Shown here: piece by piece, positions 1-9,495 of the stretch
Layout of the letters: every line of letters begins with the position of its first letter
How positions within the stretch are numbered: the first letter of the stretch is position 1
Origin: Chryseobacterium sp. MFBS3-17
GTDB lineage: Bacteria; Bacteroidota; Bacteroidia; Flavobacteriales; Weeksellaceae
DNA: 64,000 bases
Assembly (NCBI RefSeq): GCF_020687745.1
Contig: NZ_JAJEWK010000002.1
Span: 124,001-188,000 of the forward strand
Direction: 5' to 3'
Notes under the pieces: model-generated
The model's input: the letters and a program-made list of their open reading frames with translations, nothing else
What the model was told of the DNA's origin: nothing
Database searches by the model: none
Program-made: the position numbers and the translations under genes

Positions 1-623
1 GTACCGAATAAAACAGCAGAGCGCCTGGTGAGATTCCGGTCCTGCAGTCTTCCTGACTCATCACTCATCATCGTGGTGAAGATTTGAAAATCATTTTCCT
101 GTAAGAAATCATACACCTCTTCATTGGTGCTTTGATAAATATTCATCCCAAAAAGGCACCCCACACTGGAACGGATCACGTTTGGATTGTAGAAATCTAC
201 TTTTCCTTCGGTCACAATCAGGCTGTCAATGCCAAAAGCTTCGCAACTCCGAAGTATGGCTCCCAGATTTCCCGGTTTTTCCATTCCTTCCACAATGATT
301 ACAGCTGAATCTTTCTGAGGCCGTAAATCTGTCAGGGTTGCTGTCTTTTCGTCATAAATTCCGATAATCCCTTCTGTTTTGCCCCGGTAAGCGAGTTTTT
401 CGTAAATTTTATCGCTTACGTAATTGATTTTTCCCGGAGGAATAGCCTGGTCGTAGATTTGTTCACAGATAAAAAAGGCTGCCGGTTCGTACCCGAATCG
501 TTGGGCACGCTCATTTTCCTGGCGACCTTCTACGGCAAATACGCCGGCTTTTTTTCTGAACCGGTTGTCGGTAAGCAGGCGTTGAAGGTATTTGATGTTG
601 TCATTTTGTATGCTTTCTATCAT
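1..623 (-). CDS. SpoU/TrmH-family RNA 2'-O-methyltransferase (3' end outside window)
   Basis: About 207 codons are visible; the gene runs off the left edge. It should transfer a methyl group from S-adenosylmethionine to a ribose 2'-OH in tRNA or rRNA, using the knotted SPOUT fold. Residues 1-95 look like the substrate-binding N-terminal domain, with MIESIQNDNIKYL at the start as in many TrmH relatives. The family signature EGMEKPGNLGAILRSCEAFG lies at about residues 112-131, with the conserved Asn119 and Arg125 of motif 1. The ATG at 623 overlaps the stop codon of rmuC in an ATGA, so the two genes are probably translated in coupling. The exact RNA target cannot be told from sequence. Confidence 0.9.
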   Translation of the reverse strand, partial: MIESIQNDNIKYLQRLLTDNRFRKKAGVFAVEGRQENERAQRFGYEPAAFFICEQIYDQAIPPGKINYVSDKIYEKLAYRGKTEGIIGIYDEKTATLTDLRPQKDSAVIIVEGMEKPGNLGAILRSCEAFGIDSLIVTEGKVDFYNPNVIRSSVGCLFGMNIYQSTNEEVYDFLQENDFQIFTTMMSDESGRLQDRNLTRRSAVLFG

Positions 624-2128
624 GCCTCTTCGTTTTCGTCATTTGGTTCCAGCAGGTTTTCGTCAGAGTCTTCATTGGCCCGTTCCAGCATCGCTTCCGG
701 AAGTTGCTTGGCGGTTTTGGCTCCCAGTTGTTTTAGCTTTTGAACGCTGCCTACCAGATTTCCCCGGCCGGTGGTCAGCTTCTTCATGGCGTTTTCGTAA
801 TCGCTCTTGGCATCATCCATTTTCTTGCCTATTTTAAGTAAATCAGCTATAAATCCCTCGAATTTATCGTACAGCGCACCGGCTTGTCTGGCAATTTCCG
901 CCGCGTTTTTATTATGGGTATCGCGCTTCCATACGTCGGAAATCAGTTTGAGGTAGGCAATCAGATTGGTAGGACTCAGCAGGATGATGTGTTTTTTGTA
1001 TGCGTAATTCCACAACTGGGGGTCGGCTTGCACCGCCGTAAGGAATGCCGGCTCTACCGGCACAAACATAATAGTAAAATCCAGAGATTCCTTCAGGTGG
1101 TCATAGCGTTTCTCGGCCAGCGTGTCAATATGCCGTTTCATAGCGCCGATGTGCAGGGACAGATTTTGTTTGCGCTGTTCTTCATCTTCAGCTGAAATCA
1201 TCCGTTCATAGGCATTCAGTGAAACTTTGGAATCAATGATGACCAGTTGGTTTCCAGGCAGTTTCAGCACGAAATCCGGTCTTTGGTTTTCGCCGTCTTC
1301 TGTTTTGATATTAAATTGAGAAAAATATTCCCGGTCTTTGGTAAGACCGGAGTCTTCCAGAATTCTTTCCAGAATCATTTCGCCCCAGTCGCCCTGGGTT
1401 TTGGTTTGTCCCTTCAGAGCAGTCGCCAGGTTATTGGCTTCCTGGCTGATTTTAGAAGTCTGATCCATCATGATTTTGATGGTGTTGTTTAATGAAAACC
1501 TTTCCCGGGTTTCATTTTCATACACTTCATTGACCCGTTTTTTGAAAGATTCCAGGTTCTCGCCCAAGGGTTTCAGTATTGAATCCAGATTTTCACGGTT
1601 GGTCTCTGTAAATTTTTTGGTTTTTTCTTCCAGAATTTCATTAGCCAGATTTTTAAATTCATTTTTGGCCGCCTCCTGTATTTTAGTGATTTCTTCTTTC
1701 TGGCGTTCCAGCAGTTGCTGCAGATTGTCATTTTGTGCGGCCAGTTGGGATTTGACTGCAATGAGTTGATTTTTTTCCTCCTGCAAGGCGTTGATTTCGG
1801 CCGTTTGTCTTTTGTTCAGTTCAGTCTGTTCAGAGATTTTCTGATTCTGTGCATTATTTTCCGCGTGAATCACTGCCATCTGTCTTTCCAGGTCGGCCCT
1901 CAGATCAGAAAGTTCGCGGTTGTTCATTTTTTCTGAATCGTAGAGTCCGTTCAGTTCGTTCGTTTTTTGGGTGGCATTTTCCAGATCCGCGTTCAGTTTG
2001 ATGAAATTATTGTTCAGCTCATCAAAATCTTTTCTGGCTACATGGCCGGATTTCAGTATAAAATAGATCAGTACGGCGCCCAAAGCGGCACCGGCTACCA
2101 GCCCGATAAACAGAGATGTTATTTCCAT
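620..2128 (-). CDS. rmuC: DNA recombination protein RmuC
   Basis: A 502-residue protein of the RmuC family, whose members limit recombination at inverted repeats in E. coli; the biochemical activity is not settled. A single membrane anchor lies at residues 4-25, followed by a long Glu/Lys/Gln-rich coiled coil to about residue 190. The conserved RmuC domain begins near 225 and contains GDWGEMILERILEDSGL (246-262) and RPDFVLKLPG...IIDSKVSL (283-304), which resembles a restriction-nuclease-like core. The C-terminus is acidic. Length and domain order are normal for the family. It is followed with a 4-nt overlap by the SpoU methyltransferase gene. Confidence 0.95.
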   Translation of the reverse strand: MEITSLFIGLVAGAALGAVLIYFILKSGHVARKDFDELNNNFIKLNADLENATQKTNELNGLYDSEKMNNRELSDLRADLERQMAVIHAENNAQNQKISEQTELNKRQTAEINALQEEKNQLIAVKSQLAAQNDNLQQLLERQKEEITKIQEAAKNEFKNLANEILEEKTKKFTETNRENLDSILKPLGENLESFKKRVNEVYENETRERFSLNNTIKIMMDQTSKISQEANNLATALKGQTKTQGDWGEMILERILEDSGLTKDREYFSQFNIKTEDGENQRPDFVLKLPGNQLVIIDSKVSLNAYERMISAEDEEQRKQNLSLHIGAMKRHIDTLAEKRYDHLKESLDFTIMFVPVEPAFLTAVQADPQLWNYAYKKHIILLSPTNLIAYLKLISDVWKRDTHNKNAAEIARQAGALYDKFEGFIADLLKIGKKMDDAKSDYENAMKKLTTGRGNLVGSVQKLKQLGAKTAKQLPEAMLERANEDSDENLLEPNDENEEA

Positions 2129-2154
2129 GCTTCAAAAATAGGAAGAAAAACGCA

Positions 2155-2177
2155 TTCCCGGCGTGTGGTGCCGGGAA
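2155..2177. other. Perfect 8-bp hairpin upstream of rmuC
   Basis: TTCCCGGC and GCCGGGAA flank a 7-nt loop in the gap between rmuC and the DUF5995 gene, both on the minus strand. No T-run follows on either strand, so a classic intrinsic terminator is not supported. It may still separate the two transcripts. Confidence 0.4.
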
Positions 2178-2239
2178 ATTGTGTGATGCTTTCCGCAAAC
2201 CAGGAATTTATCCTTTATTCATAATGCAATCTTTAGGAA

Positions 2240-2995
2240 TCAGATATTCTGAATCTTCCTCAGCAGTGCAATGTTTTCGGCGACGTTTTTGTTTTCATAA
2301 TTTTTGAGTTCCCGAAGGAGTGCCGGGGACAGGAGTTTTGGATTCAGAATCCGGGTAGCCACCTGCGCGGTTGCATAGTCTGCGATGCCAATGACCGTAT
2401 CGCGCAGAAAGGCGGGCGTGTTGCTGCACATGACGGCAGTTGCCCAGGAAGCATCCCGGGCTTTGGTCATGGCAAAATCCAGCACGATGTTGTCCCGGTC
2501 CGCCGCCACCTTGTCTATTAAATCTAACGGGTAAAACAGGGAATTCAGCGCAGTCTGCACATTCTGGCTGATGGATGCGAGCACGGTATTGATATGGTCA
2601 AAATCTTTTTTCAGCGGATTGATCTTGCGGGGCGGCATCACACGTGCAGCGGCAATTCCCAAATCCAGATTGATATGAGCGTTCATGCCGAGAAAAATAT
2701 GCTGCAAAATGAGCAGGTTTTTATTTTTGGCAGCATCAAAAGCCAATTGCCAGGACCGGGAGCACTTTTTTCCATGCAGATACTGATCCCAGGCATCCGT
2801 GTATCGGCGGGCAAATTGCACATCCAGTACCGTCATGCGCTCGTTGTCTTCAAATTTCTTCTTTTGGATTTCCCGCAGAATCTGCGCAGTGGTGATGCGG
2901 TACGTACAGGCAAAATAACCTGCAGGATTTTCTTTCTTTGCACAATGGTCAATGATCTCATCCAGTTTGGTGAGCACTTCCTGTATGGTTTTCAT
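2240..2995 (-). CDS. DUF5995 family protein
   Basis: A 251-residue predicted cytoplasmic protein without signal peptide or membrane segment. It carries the pattern I associate with DUF5995: FARRYTDAWDQYL near 75-87, WQLAFDAAKN near 101-110, then LLILQHIFLGMNAHINLDLG near 113-132, rich in His, Asn and Asp, which could bind a metal. The remainder is mostly helical. No function is known to me for this family. It follows the YciI-like lipoprotein gene after a gap of about 96 nt on the same strand, so co-transcription is possible but not shown. The family call rests on recall of the motif only. Confidence 0.75.
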   Translation of the reverse strand: MKTIQEVLTKLDEIIDHCAKKENPAGYFACTYRITTAQILREIQKKKFEDNERMTVLDVQFARRYTDAWDQYLHGKKCSRSWQLAFDAAKNKNLLILQHIFLGMNAHINLDLGIAAARVMPPRKINPLKKDFDHINTVLASISQNVQTALNSLFYPLDLIDKVAADRDNIVLDFAMTKARDASWATAVMCSNTPAFLRDTVIGIADYATAQVATRILNPKLLSPALLRELKNYENKNVAENIALLRKIQNI

Positions 2996-3091
2996 GGCAT
3001 AAGTTTTCCGGTAAAGATAAATAAAAGAAACTTTTTCTACTCTGAATATGGAGTGGCTGCGGCGGTATTCTTCGCTGCGGATTTTAACGGA

Positions 3092-3616
3092 TTAGGGTTG
3101 TTGTCTGGTGATGGCTTCGGTATGTTTCAGGTACAGGGGCAGGGCGGCAGAGCCGTACCAGGGTAAAATTTCATACCCAAAAATTCCAGCCTGTACTGCC
3201 GGGTCGGTATTGATTAAGCGTTCTGCTTCTTCCGCCGTTTTGACGTCCAGGATGAAGATGCCGCGGTAGCCCAGGTCATTTTTTGTGGCAAAGGGACCGG
3301 CGACAATCAGTTTGCCCTCCTTGGCCAGGCGCTGGATGTTTTCCATGTGGCCGCGGAAGTGACGGTTCAGTTCTTCCTTGTCTGTAATGACGGACGGTCC
3401 GGTTTTCAGAATGACCATCACATAGGTTTTCATGCCGTATTCATCTGCACCCAGAGAATCGGCAAGCGCCTGATTATACCCTGATGTTTTTGTTTCTGGC
3501 AAAGTCCTGACGCCTTCTGCACCGGGAGCGCCGGGAGCGCCATTTTTCCCTGACTGATGGATGGCGCAGGAATTGAGGACGAAGAAAAGGGCTGTAAGGA
3601 AGATGGGAGTTTTCAT
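3092..3616 (-). CDS. YciI-like domain lipoprotein
   Basis: A 174-residue protein. Residues 1-17 form a lipoprotein signal peptide with LNSC as lipobox, so Cys17 is the likely lipid-bearing residue and the protein should sit in the envelope. A short linker contains the Gly-x-x run NGAPGAPGAEG. From about residue 60 a YCII-related domain follows: YVMVILKTGP, then RHFRGHMENIQRLAKEGKL with the conserved His, AGPF, RGIFILDVKTAEEAERL and ending with a DPA...GIFGYEILPWYG stretch. YciI-like folds are small ferredoxin-like proteins, usually cytoplasmic, so the exported form is a variant. It lies 11 nt downstream of pncB and probably shares its transcript. Confidence 0.85.
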   Translation of the reverse strand: MKTPIFLTALFFVLNSCAIHQSGKNGAPGAPGAEGVRTLPETKTSGYNQALADSLGADEYGMKTYVMVILKTGPSVITDKEELNRHFRGHMENIQRLAKEGKLIVAGPFATKNDLGYRGIFILDVKTAEEAERLINTDPAVQAGIFGYEILPWYGSAALPLYLKHTEAITRQQP

Positions 3617-3627
3617 GGTAATGGTTT

Positions 3628-4806
3628 TTATTCATTGATTCTCAGGAAGGTTTTTGCCAGTGAAATCATATTGGGGTCACCGGTATATTTTCCACGCTCA
3701 TCTGAGAGTTTTACTGTGGGAATCCAGTCCCCGTTCGGAGACTGAGCTGCGACCAGTTTCATGACAATATTCATAGGTTTCAGGCCGGCATCATTGGTCA
3801 GGTTCGTGCCGATTCCGAAAGAAATTCCGATTTTTCCCTGGCATGCCCGGGTGATTTCGGCTACTTTATCCATATTCAGTCCGTCTGAAAAAATAATGTA
3901 TTTAAACAAAGGATTGATGCCGTTTTTTTCATAATGTGCTATGGTTTTTCGAGCAAATTCTATGGGGTCACCGCTGTCATGCCGCACACCGTCGAAGAGT
4001 TTGGCAAATTTTTTATCGAACTGGCGGAAGAACACATCTGTGGTATAGGTATCCGAAAGGGCCACACCCAGGTCGCCGCGGTACACATCTACCCAGTGTT
4101 CCAGTGAAAGGGCATTGGCCATTTTAAAACCATATTCGGCGGCATGAAACATAAACCATTCGTGGGCATGGGTACCGATGGGTTTTACGCCGTATTTCAT
4201 GGCAAAGTGGATATTGGAGGAGCCGGTAAATCCGGAGGGGCGGTTTTGGGTCAGTGCTTTTACCACCAGATCGTGTACGGCATAGGAGTGCCGGCGGCGG
4301 GTGCCAAATTCTGCATAGGTCACGTTCATGCGATCCATTTGGCGGGCTTTCTTCAGGGTCTTGTCAATGATGAGATCGTCTGGCTCGCGCTCCATACCAT
4401 TCATCACGTAATGCAGTTCAGAAATCAGGGACAGCAGTGGAACTTCCCAGAGAATGGTGCGGTACCATTCGCCTTCTACGGTGACTTGCAAGTCGTTTCC
4501 GGTTTGTTTAATGCATACTTCGGAAGGATTATAATGATAGCCGGCCAGGAAATCCAGATAGGGCAGATCCAGGTAAGGGCAGGTAATGCGCAAAAATTCT
4601 TTTTCGGCGCGGGTAAGCTTCAGTTCTGCCATAGCATTCACGGCTTTTTGAAGTTCACGGTCAAAACCTTCGGGGAAAAAATGTTTTCCACGGTTGATGA
4701 ATTCGTATTGCACGCGTTCATTCGGGAAGAGTTTTACCACGGCGTTTTGCATGGTAATTTTATAGAAATCATTATCCAGAATGGAATGGAGACGGACCTC
4801 GCTCAT
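3628..4806 (-). CDS. pncB: Nicotinate phosphoribosyltransferase
   Basis: A 392-residue enzyme that joins nicotinate and PRPP, with ATP hydrolysis, to nicotinate mononucleotide in the NAD salvage pathway. Visible family features are LHSILDNDFYKITMQNAV at the N-terminus, YEFINRG, TGSSNIHFAMKYGVKPIGTHAHEW in the centre (the His of this block is the phosphorylated residue in the family) and RHDSGDP further on. The start is the ATG at 4806 (MSEVRLHS): a frame-open TTG at 4824 overlaps a promoter-like TAAATTTG, which makes the longer form unlikely. nadD, another NAD gene, lies elsewhere in the window at 42.2 kb. Confidence 0.95.
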   Translation of the reverse strand: MSEVRLHSILDNDFYKITMQNAVVKLFPNERVQYEFINRGKHFFPEGFDRELQKAVNAMAELKLTRAEKEFLRITCPYLDLPYLDFLAGYHYNPSEVCIKQTGNDLQVTVEGEWYRTILWEVPLLSLISELHYVMNGMEREPDDLIIDKTLKKARQMDRMNVTYAEFGTRRRHSYAVHDLVVKALTQNRPSGFTGSSNIHFAMKYGVKPIGTHAHEWFMFHAAEYGFKMANALSLEHWVDVYRGDLGVALSDTYTTDVFFRQFDKKFAKLFDGVRHDSGDPIEFARKTIAHYEKNGINPLFKYIIFSDGLNMDKVAEITRACQGKIGISFGIGTNLTNDAGLKPMNIVMKLVAAQSPNGDWIPTVKLSDERGKYTGDPNMISLAKTFLRINE

Positions 4807-4821
4807 TGAAAAAGTTTTACA

Positions 4822-4829
4822 CAAATTTA
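4822..4829 (-). promoter_or_regulatory. Candidate -7 element of the pncB promoter
   Basis: On the minus strand the sequence reads TAAATTTG, a perfect match to the Bacteroidota TAnnTTTG element, 16 nt before the chosen ATG of pncB. A TTG at the ideal upstream distance was not found, so confidence is limited. Confidence 0.45.
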
Positions 4830-4842
4830 GGCAAACAGAAAC

Positions 4843-4873
4843 AAAAAATCGCCTTCAGACGAGGCGATTTTTA
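4843..4873 (-). terminator. Intrinsic terminator of dps
   Basis: AAATCGCCT and AGGCGATTT pair around a 7-nt loop and on the minus strand are followed by a T-run. It sits between the dps stop codon and pncB. Confidence 0.8.
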
Positions 4874-4894
4874 AATTCACGGGATGATCGGTGG

Positions 4895-5371
4895 TTATTT
4901 CCCCAGATAGGCATTGTACATCCAGACATCTTTTTCCTGCTCGGTAATGTAGTCACTCATTTGCGAGTTGGTTCCTTCGTCGCCGGCTTTTTCTGTAACC
5001 TCCAGTAAATCACGCTGCAGATCGATGACAATTTTAAAAGACGACAGAATATTCTGCACGCATTTGGTGCCGTCTGTTACCTCCTTGCTTTCTTTGATGG
5101 TAGAAAGTTCTAGATAATCCGAGTAATTGTGGTTCGGAGTGCCGTCCAGGGTCAGAATTCTTTCTGCAATTTCATCAATTTTCAGCACCAGGCTGTTATA
5201 GAGTTCTTCGAATTTCGGATGGAGGGTAAAGAAGTCATTTCCTTTAATGTTCCAGTGTGCACCTCTTGTGTTCTGATAAAAAATGGAGTAATTGGCCAGC
5301 AAAACGTTCAGTTTTTCGGCAATCAGTTTACAGTCTTCGGGTTTGAGCCCGATAATCGTTGGGTTTCTCAT
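4895..5371 (-). CDS. dps: Dps-like ferritin, DNA protection during starvation
   Basis: A 158-residue protein of the Dps family: twelve-subunit cages that oxidise and store iron and shield DNA from peroxide. The ferroxidase-centre pattern is present: NTRGAHWNIKGNDFFTLHPKFEELYN followed by LKIDEIAERIL, giving the His/His and Asp/Glu ligands at the subunit interface. Length is normal and the N-terminal tail is short, so DNA binding through a Lys-rich tail is not obvious. It is a single gene with its own terminator. A TATCTTTG on the minus strand at 5388-5395, 17 nt before the start, could be its -7 element. Regulation by oxidative stress is likely from the family but not visible here. Confidence 0.93.
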   Translation of the reverse strand: MRNPTIIGLKPEDCKLIAEKLNVLLANYSIFYQNTRGAHWNIKGNDFFTLHPKFEELYNSLVLKIDEIAERILTLDGTPNHNYSDYLELSTIKESKEVTDGTKCVQNILSSFKIVIDLQRDLLEVTEKAGDEGTNSQMSDYITEQEKDVWMYNAYLGK

Positions 5372-5592
5372 AATATTCTATTTACAACAAAGATACGGAA
5401 GTTCCTGTGTTATTCCTTGTGATTTTGATTGATGATACCAATCAGCAGGATTCATTTTGATTTATGAAAAATATTGTTTTATGGCTTATTTACGTTGTAT
5501 ATCGGCGATTTCCGTAGGGCATAGAATGTAACCACAGTTTTAAGCGGGTATTAAATCATCAAATAAAAATGTAAAGATTTATAAATCAGTGT

Positions 5593-5622
5593 TTGTAGGT
5601 TGAAAAAATATTCATACTTTTG
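5593..5622 (+). promoter_or_regulatory. Bacteroidota-type promoter of the str operon
   Basis: TTG at 5593-5595, then exactly 19 nt, then TACTTTTG at 5615-5622, matching the TTG-N19-TAnnTTTG rule for the primary sigma factor of this phylum. The rpsL start codon follows 24 nt later. Confidence 0.8.
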
Positions 5623-5646
5623 CACCCTAAAATAAAAAGCAATTAA

Positions 5647-6054
5647 ATGCCTACTATTCAACAATTAGTAAGAAAAGGAAGAGCCACGCTTGCCAAGAAG
5701 AGCAAATCGGCTGCCCTTGATTCTTGTCCACAAAGACGCGGTGTATGTACCAGAGTATATACTACCACTCCGAAGAAACCAAACTCTGCACTGAGAAAAG
5801 TAGCAAGGGTAAGACTTTCTAACGGAAAAGAGATCAACGCCTACATCCCGGGCGAAGGACATAATCTTCAGGAGCACTCGATAGTATTGGTAAGAGGCGG
5901 AAGGGTGAAAGACCTACCGGGAGTACGTTACCACATCGTAAGAGGTGCATTAGACACCGCTGGTGTAAATGGTAGAACACAAAGAAGATCCAAGTACGGA
6001 GCCAAGAGACCTAAGCCGGGTCAGGCGCCAGCTGCTGCAGGTAAGAAAAAGTAA
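5647..6054 (+). CDS. rpsL: Small ribosomal subunit protein uS12
   Basis: A 135-residue S12, part of the decoding centre of the 30S subunit. The two loops where streptomycin-resistance changes occur are [12 protein letters not shown] and [13 protein letters not shown]; both have the wild-type Lys residues. The C-terminal tail is Lys-, Pro- and Ala-rich ([16 protein letters not shown]) and a little longer than in E. coli. First gene of the str operon, with a good promoter directly upstream and rpsG 25 nt downstream. Confidence 0.99.
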   Translation: MPTIQQLVRKGRATLAKKSKSAALDSCPQRRGVCTRVYTTTPKKPNSALRKVARVRLSNGKEINAYIPGEGHNLQEHSIVLVRGGRVKDLPGVRYHIVRGALDTAGVNGRTQRRSKYGAKRPKPGQAPAAAGKKK

Positions 6055-6079
6055 TCATTAAGTATTAAGAAACGAAACA

Positions 6080-6556
6080 ATGAGAAAAACTAAAGCGAAA
6101 AAAAGACCGTTGTTACCGGATCCGAAATTTAATGATCAGCTGGTAACAAGATTCGTAAATAATTTGATGCTGGACGGTAAAAAGTCTATCGCATTCAAAA
6201 TTTTCTATGATGCACTGGATATCGTAGAAGCTAAAAAAGGAGAGACCGAAAAAACTTCACTGGAAATCTGGAAAGATGCACTGACGAACGTGATGCCTCA
6301 CGTAGAAGTACGTTCCAGAAGAATCGGGGGCGCCAACTTCCAGATTCCAATGCCGATTCGTGCCGACAGAAAAATTTCTATGGCCATGAAGTGGCTTATC
6401 AAGTATTCCAAAGCCAGAAATGACAAGTCTATGGCTCAGAAACTTGCAGCTGAAGTAATTGCTGCGGCTAAAGAAGAAGGAGCGGCTTACAAAAAGAAAT
6501 CAGATACCCACAAAATGGCAGAAGCCAATAAAGCTTTCTCACACTTTAAATTCTAA
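6080..6556 (+). CDS. rpsG: Small ribosomal subunit protein uS7
   Basis: A 158-residue S7, an assembly-initiating protein that binds the 3' major domain of 16S rRNA and lines the E site. The N-terminus [17 protein letters not shown] and the block [18 protein letters not shown] are characteristic. It ends 6 nt before fusA. No separate promoter is seen, so it depends on the rpsL promoter; in enterobacteria S7 represses this operon, but no matching RNA site was identified here. Confidence 0.99.
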   Translation: MRKTKAKKRPLLPDPKFNDQLVTRFVNNLMLDGKKSIAFKIFYDALDIVEAKKGETEKTSLEIWKDALTNVMPHVEVRSRRIGGANFQIPMPIRADRKISMAMKWLIKYSKARNDKSMAQKLAAEVIAAAKEEGAAYKKKSDTHKMAEANKAFSHFKF

Positions 6557-6562
6557 TCTGAA

Positions 6563-8680
6563 ATGGCAAGAGATCTTAAATTTACAAGAAATATTGGTAT
6601 TGCTGCGCATATTGATGCCGGAAAAACCACCACTACAGAAAGAATTTTATTTTACACCGGAAAGACCCACAAACTGGGAGAAACTCACGAAGGTTCTTCA
6701 CAGATGGACTGGATGGAGCAGGAAGCAGAAAGAGGAATTACCATTCAGTCTGCAGCAACAACCTGTAACTGGGTATTCCCAAGATTCGACGGCGAGCCTA
6801 CGCCGGATTCCAAAGAGTATCACTTCAACATTATTGATACCCCCGGACACGTGGATTTTACCGTAGAGGTAAACAGATCATTAAGAGTACTTGACGGTCT
6901 TGTATTCCTTTTCTCTGCGGTAGATGGAGTAGAACCTCAGTCTGAAACCAACTGGAGACTTGCAGATAACTATCACGTAGCCAGAATGGGATTCGTAAAC
7001 AAAATGGACAGACAAGGTGCTGACTTCCTGATGGTGGTAAACCAGGTGAAGGAAATGTTGGGATCCAACGCAGTTCCAATTGTATTGCCTATAGGTGCCG
7101 AAGAAGATTTCAAAGGTGTAGTAGACCTGATTAAAAACAGAGCCATTATCTGGCACGAAAATACCCAGGGTGCAACCTTTGACGTAGTTCCGATTCCTGA
7201 AGATATGAAGGATGAAGTAATGGAATACAGAGAAAAACTGGTAGAAGCGGTTGCAGATTATGATGATACCCTGATGGAGAAATTCTTTGAAGATCCGGAT
7301 TCTATCTCAGAAGACGAGATTAACGAAGCATTGAGAAAAGCAACCATCGACATGTCCATCATCCCGATGACTTGTGGTTCTTCTTTCAAAAACAAGGGAG
7401 TTCAGTTCATGCTGGATGCGGTATGTAAATACCTTCCTTCTCCTATGGACAAAGAAGCCATAGACGGTACAGATCCTAAAACTGATGAAGCCATCTCCAG
7501 AAAACCAGACGTAAAAGAACCGTTCTCTGCACTGGCTTTCAAAATTGCTACCGATCCTTTCGTAGGTCGTCTGGCATTCTTCAGAGCATACTCCGGCAGA
7601 CTGGATGCAGGTTCTTATGTACTGAACGCAAGATCAGGAAACAAAGAAAGAATTTCCAGAATCTATCAGATGCACGCCAATAAGCAAAACCCTGTAGAAT
7701 ACATTGAAGCAGGAGATATTGGTGCAGCTGTAGGGTTTAAAGATATTAAAACGGGAGATACCCTGTGTGACGAGAAGAACCCAATCGTTCTGGAGTCCAT
7801 GATCTTCCCGGATCCGGTAATCGGTATCGCTGTAGAGCCTAAAACCAAGGCTGACCAGGATAAAATGGGGAACGCTCTTGCAAAACTTGCAGAAGAAGAC
7901 CCTACATTCCAGGTAAAAACAGACGAAGCGTCTGGACAAACCATCATCTCCGGTATGGGTGAACTTCACCTGGACATCATTGTAGACCGTATGAGAAGAG
8001 AGTTCAAAGTAGAAGTAAACCAGGGCCAGCCTCAGGTAGAATACAAAGAAGCGCTTACTCAGACTGCTAATCACAGAGAGGTGTACAAGAAACAGTCTGG
8101 TGGTCGTGGTAAATTTGCAGATATCGTATTTGAAATCGGTCCTGCAGATGAAGGCAAAACCGGTCTGGAGTTCGTAAACGAAATCAAAGGTGGTAACATT
8201 CCTAAAGAATTTATCCCATCTGTAGAAAAAGGATTCAAAGAATCTATGAAAAATGGTCCTCTGGCCGGATTTGAAGTAGATGCAATGAAAATTACCCTGA
8301 AAGACGGATCTTTCCACGCGGTTGACTCGGATCAGCTGTCCTTCGAACTTGCTGCCAAAATGGGCTTCAAGGAAGCAGGAAAAGCAGCCAAGGCTGTAAT
8401 CATGGAACCGATCATGAAGTTGGAAGTGGTGACGCCTGAAGAATACATGGGTGATATCGTAGGTGACCTGAACAGAAGAAGAGGAACCGTAAACGGTATG
8501 GACGACAGAAACAATGCGAAAGTAATCAAAGCGTTCGTTCCACTTTCCGAAATGTTCGGATATGTAACCTCACTCAGAACATTGTCTTCCGGTAGAGCTA
8601 CCTCTTCCATGGAGTTTGAAAAATATGATCCGGCTCCACAAAACGTTGCTGAAGACGTAATCGCTAAGGCAAAAGGTTAA
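6563..8680 (+). CDS. fusA: Elongation factor G
   Basis: A 705-residue GTPase that drives translocation of tRNA and mRNA on the ribosome. The GTP-binding motifs are intact: G1 AHIDAGKT near residues 14-21, G3 DTPGHVDF near 93-100, and G4 NKMDRQGAD near 147-155. Domains II-V follow, including [14 protein letters not shown] of domain III and the [11 protein letters not shown] block of domain IV. No tuf gene follows, unlike the classical str operon; rpsJ comes next after 19 nt, as in many Bacteroidota. Full length, no sign of damage. Confidence 0.99.
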   Translation: MARDLKFTRNIGIAAHIDAGKTTTTERILFYTGKTHKLGETHEGSSQMDWMEQEAERGITIQSAATTCNWVFPRFDGEPTPDSKEYHFNIIDTPGHVDFTVEVNRSLRVLDGLVFLFSAVDGVEPQSETNWRLADNYHVARMGFVNKMDRQGADFLMVVNQVKEMLGSNAVPIVLPIGAEEDFKGVVDLIKNRAIIWHENTQGATFDVVPIPEDMKDEVMEYREKLVEAVADYDDTLMEKFFEDPDSISEDEINEALRKATIDMSIIPMTCGSSFKNKGVQFMLDAVCKYLPSPMDKEAIDGTDPKTDEAISRKPDVKEPFSALAFKIATDPFVGRLAFFRAYSGRLDAGSYVLNARSGNKERISRIYQMHANKQNPVEYIEAGDIGAAVGFKDIKTGDTLCDEKNPIVLESMIFPDPVIGIAVEPKTKADQDKMGNALAKLAEEDPTFQVKTDEASGQTIISGMGELHLDIIVDRMRREFKVEVNQGQPQVEYKEALTQTANHREVYKKQSGGRGKFADIVFEIGPADEGKTGLEFVNEIKGGNIPKEFIPSVEKGFKESMKNGPLAGFEVDAMKITLKDGSFHAVDSDQLSFELAAKMGFKEAGKAAKAVIMEPIMKLEVVTPEEYMGDIVGDLNRRRGTVNGMDDRNNAKVIKAFVPLSEMFGYVTSLRTLSSGRATSSMEFEKYDPAPQNVAEDVIAKAKG

Positions 8681-8699
8681 TTTTAAAATTTAGATTAAA

Positions 8700-9005
8700 A
8701 TGTCACAAAGAATCAGAATAAAATTAAAATCTTACGATTACAATTTGGTAGACAAATCTGCTGAGAAAATCGTAAAAACGGTAAAAGCGACAGGCGCTGT
8801 AGTAAACGGACCTATCCCATTGCCTACGAACAAGAGAATCTTCACCGTACTGAGATCTCCGCACGTAAACAAGAAAGCAAGAGAGCAGTTCCAGCTTTCA
8901 GCTCACAAGAGACTGATGGATATCTACTCTTCTTCTTCTAAAACTGTAGATGCTTTAATGAAATTAGAGCTGCCTTCAGGAGTTGACGTAGAAATTAAAG
9001 TGTGA
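8700..9005 (+). CDS. rpsJ: Small ribosomal subunit protein uS10
   Basis: A 101-residue S10, a 3' domain protein of the 30S subunit that also acts with NusB in transcription antitermination. Recognised by [22 protein letters not shown] at the start and [28 protein letters not shown] in the centre. In the classical order rplC follows closely, but here a terminator and about 5 kb of other genes intervene, so the S10 operon proper begins without its name-giving gene. The reading frame itself is normal. Confidence 0.99.
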   Translation: MSQRIRIKLKSYDYNLVDKSAEKIVKTVKATGAVVNGPIPLPTNKRIFTVLRSPHVNKKAREQFQLSAHKRLMDIYSSSSKTVDALMKLELPSGVDVEIKV

Positions 9006-9011
9006 TCACTG

Positions 9012-9062
9012 CACTTTGCTATGATACAAAATCCGTTTCCTTTTTTAGGAAGCGGATTTTTG
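9012..9062 (+). terminator. Terminator of the str operon with a repeated upstream tag
   Basis: AAAATCCGTTTCC (9028-9040) and GGAAGCGGATTTT (9048-9060) form a long stem followed by T residues. The 16 nt before it, CTTTGCTATGATACAA, recur before two other 3' ends at about 10280 and 13120. Confidence 0.9.
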
Positions 9063-9163
9063 TTTGGAATGATTATAAAATATCATGTGAAATGCTTTTT
9101 TGTCATGAGAAATTTGCATAGTTTTAGTTTTAGTTTCGTGATGTTAATTTAAAAAAAAACATT

Positions 9164-9457
9164 ATGAGGAAATTATTTTTTGTTGGAGCTCTTGCCATTA
9201 GCGGGATTACAACTGCAAATGTGAATGTTTATCATAGTAATTTACAATCCGCAGTAAACTTATTCTCGGGAGGAGGTTATTATACGCTACCGGTTACAAC
9301 TTCTTGTGGGACATCATATACTCAAAACATATGGTGTGATACACCTCCAACGCAAACAGACGCAGATATAATGGGGCAAGCAATAAATTATGCGCAATGT
9401 GGAGTGTTTTCCGGTGCAAGATCTAGTCTTAAGAGAAGTTATGCAGTAGTAGACTAA
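9164..9457 (+). CDS. Small secreted protein with four Cys, unknown function
   Basis: A 97-residue protein that I cannot assign to a family. Residues 1-18 (MRKLFFVGALAISGITTA) form a plausible Sec signal peptide. The mature part is about 79 residues, rich in Ser, Thr and Gly, and contains four Cys (in TSCGTSY, IWCDT and AQCGVF, with the spacing suggesting one or two disulphides) plus TPPTQTDADIMGQAINYAQCG. The next gene, 38 nt downstream on the same strand, encodes a GLPGLI-family secreted protein, so both may be exported together. Small exported Cys proteins of this type are frequent in Chryseobacterium-like genomes, but their role is unknown to me. Confidence 0.7.
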   Translation: MRKLFFVGALAISGITTANVNVYHSNLQSAVNLFSGGGYYTLPVTTSCGTSYTQNIWCDTPPTQTDADIMGQAINYAQCGVFSGARSSLKRSYAVVD

Positions 9458-9495
9458 AATAGCAGCACTTATTTTATTTTTTTTCAATAGTACAA

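Noticed and set aside
4807-4824. Longer pncB starting at a TTG
   Set aside because: The added codons overlap a TAnnTTTG promoter element and homologues begin at SEVRLHSILDNDFYK.
7634-8317. 227-codon frame on the minus strand within fusA
   Set aside because: Antisense to a highly conserved gene with strong codon bias, composition typical of a shadow.
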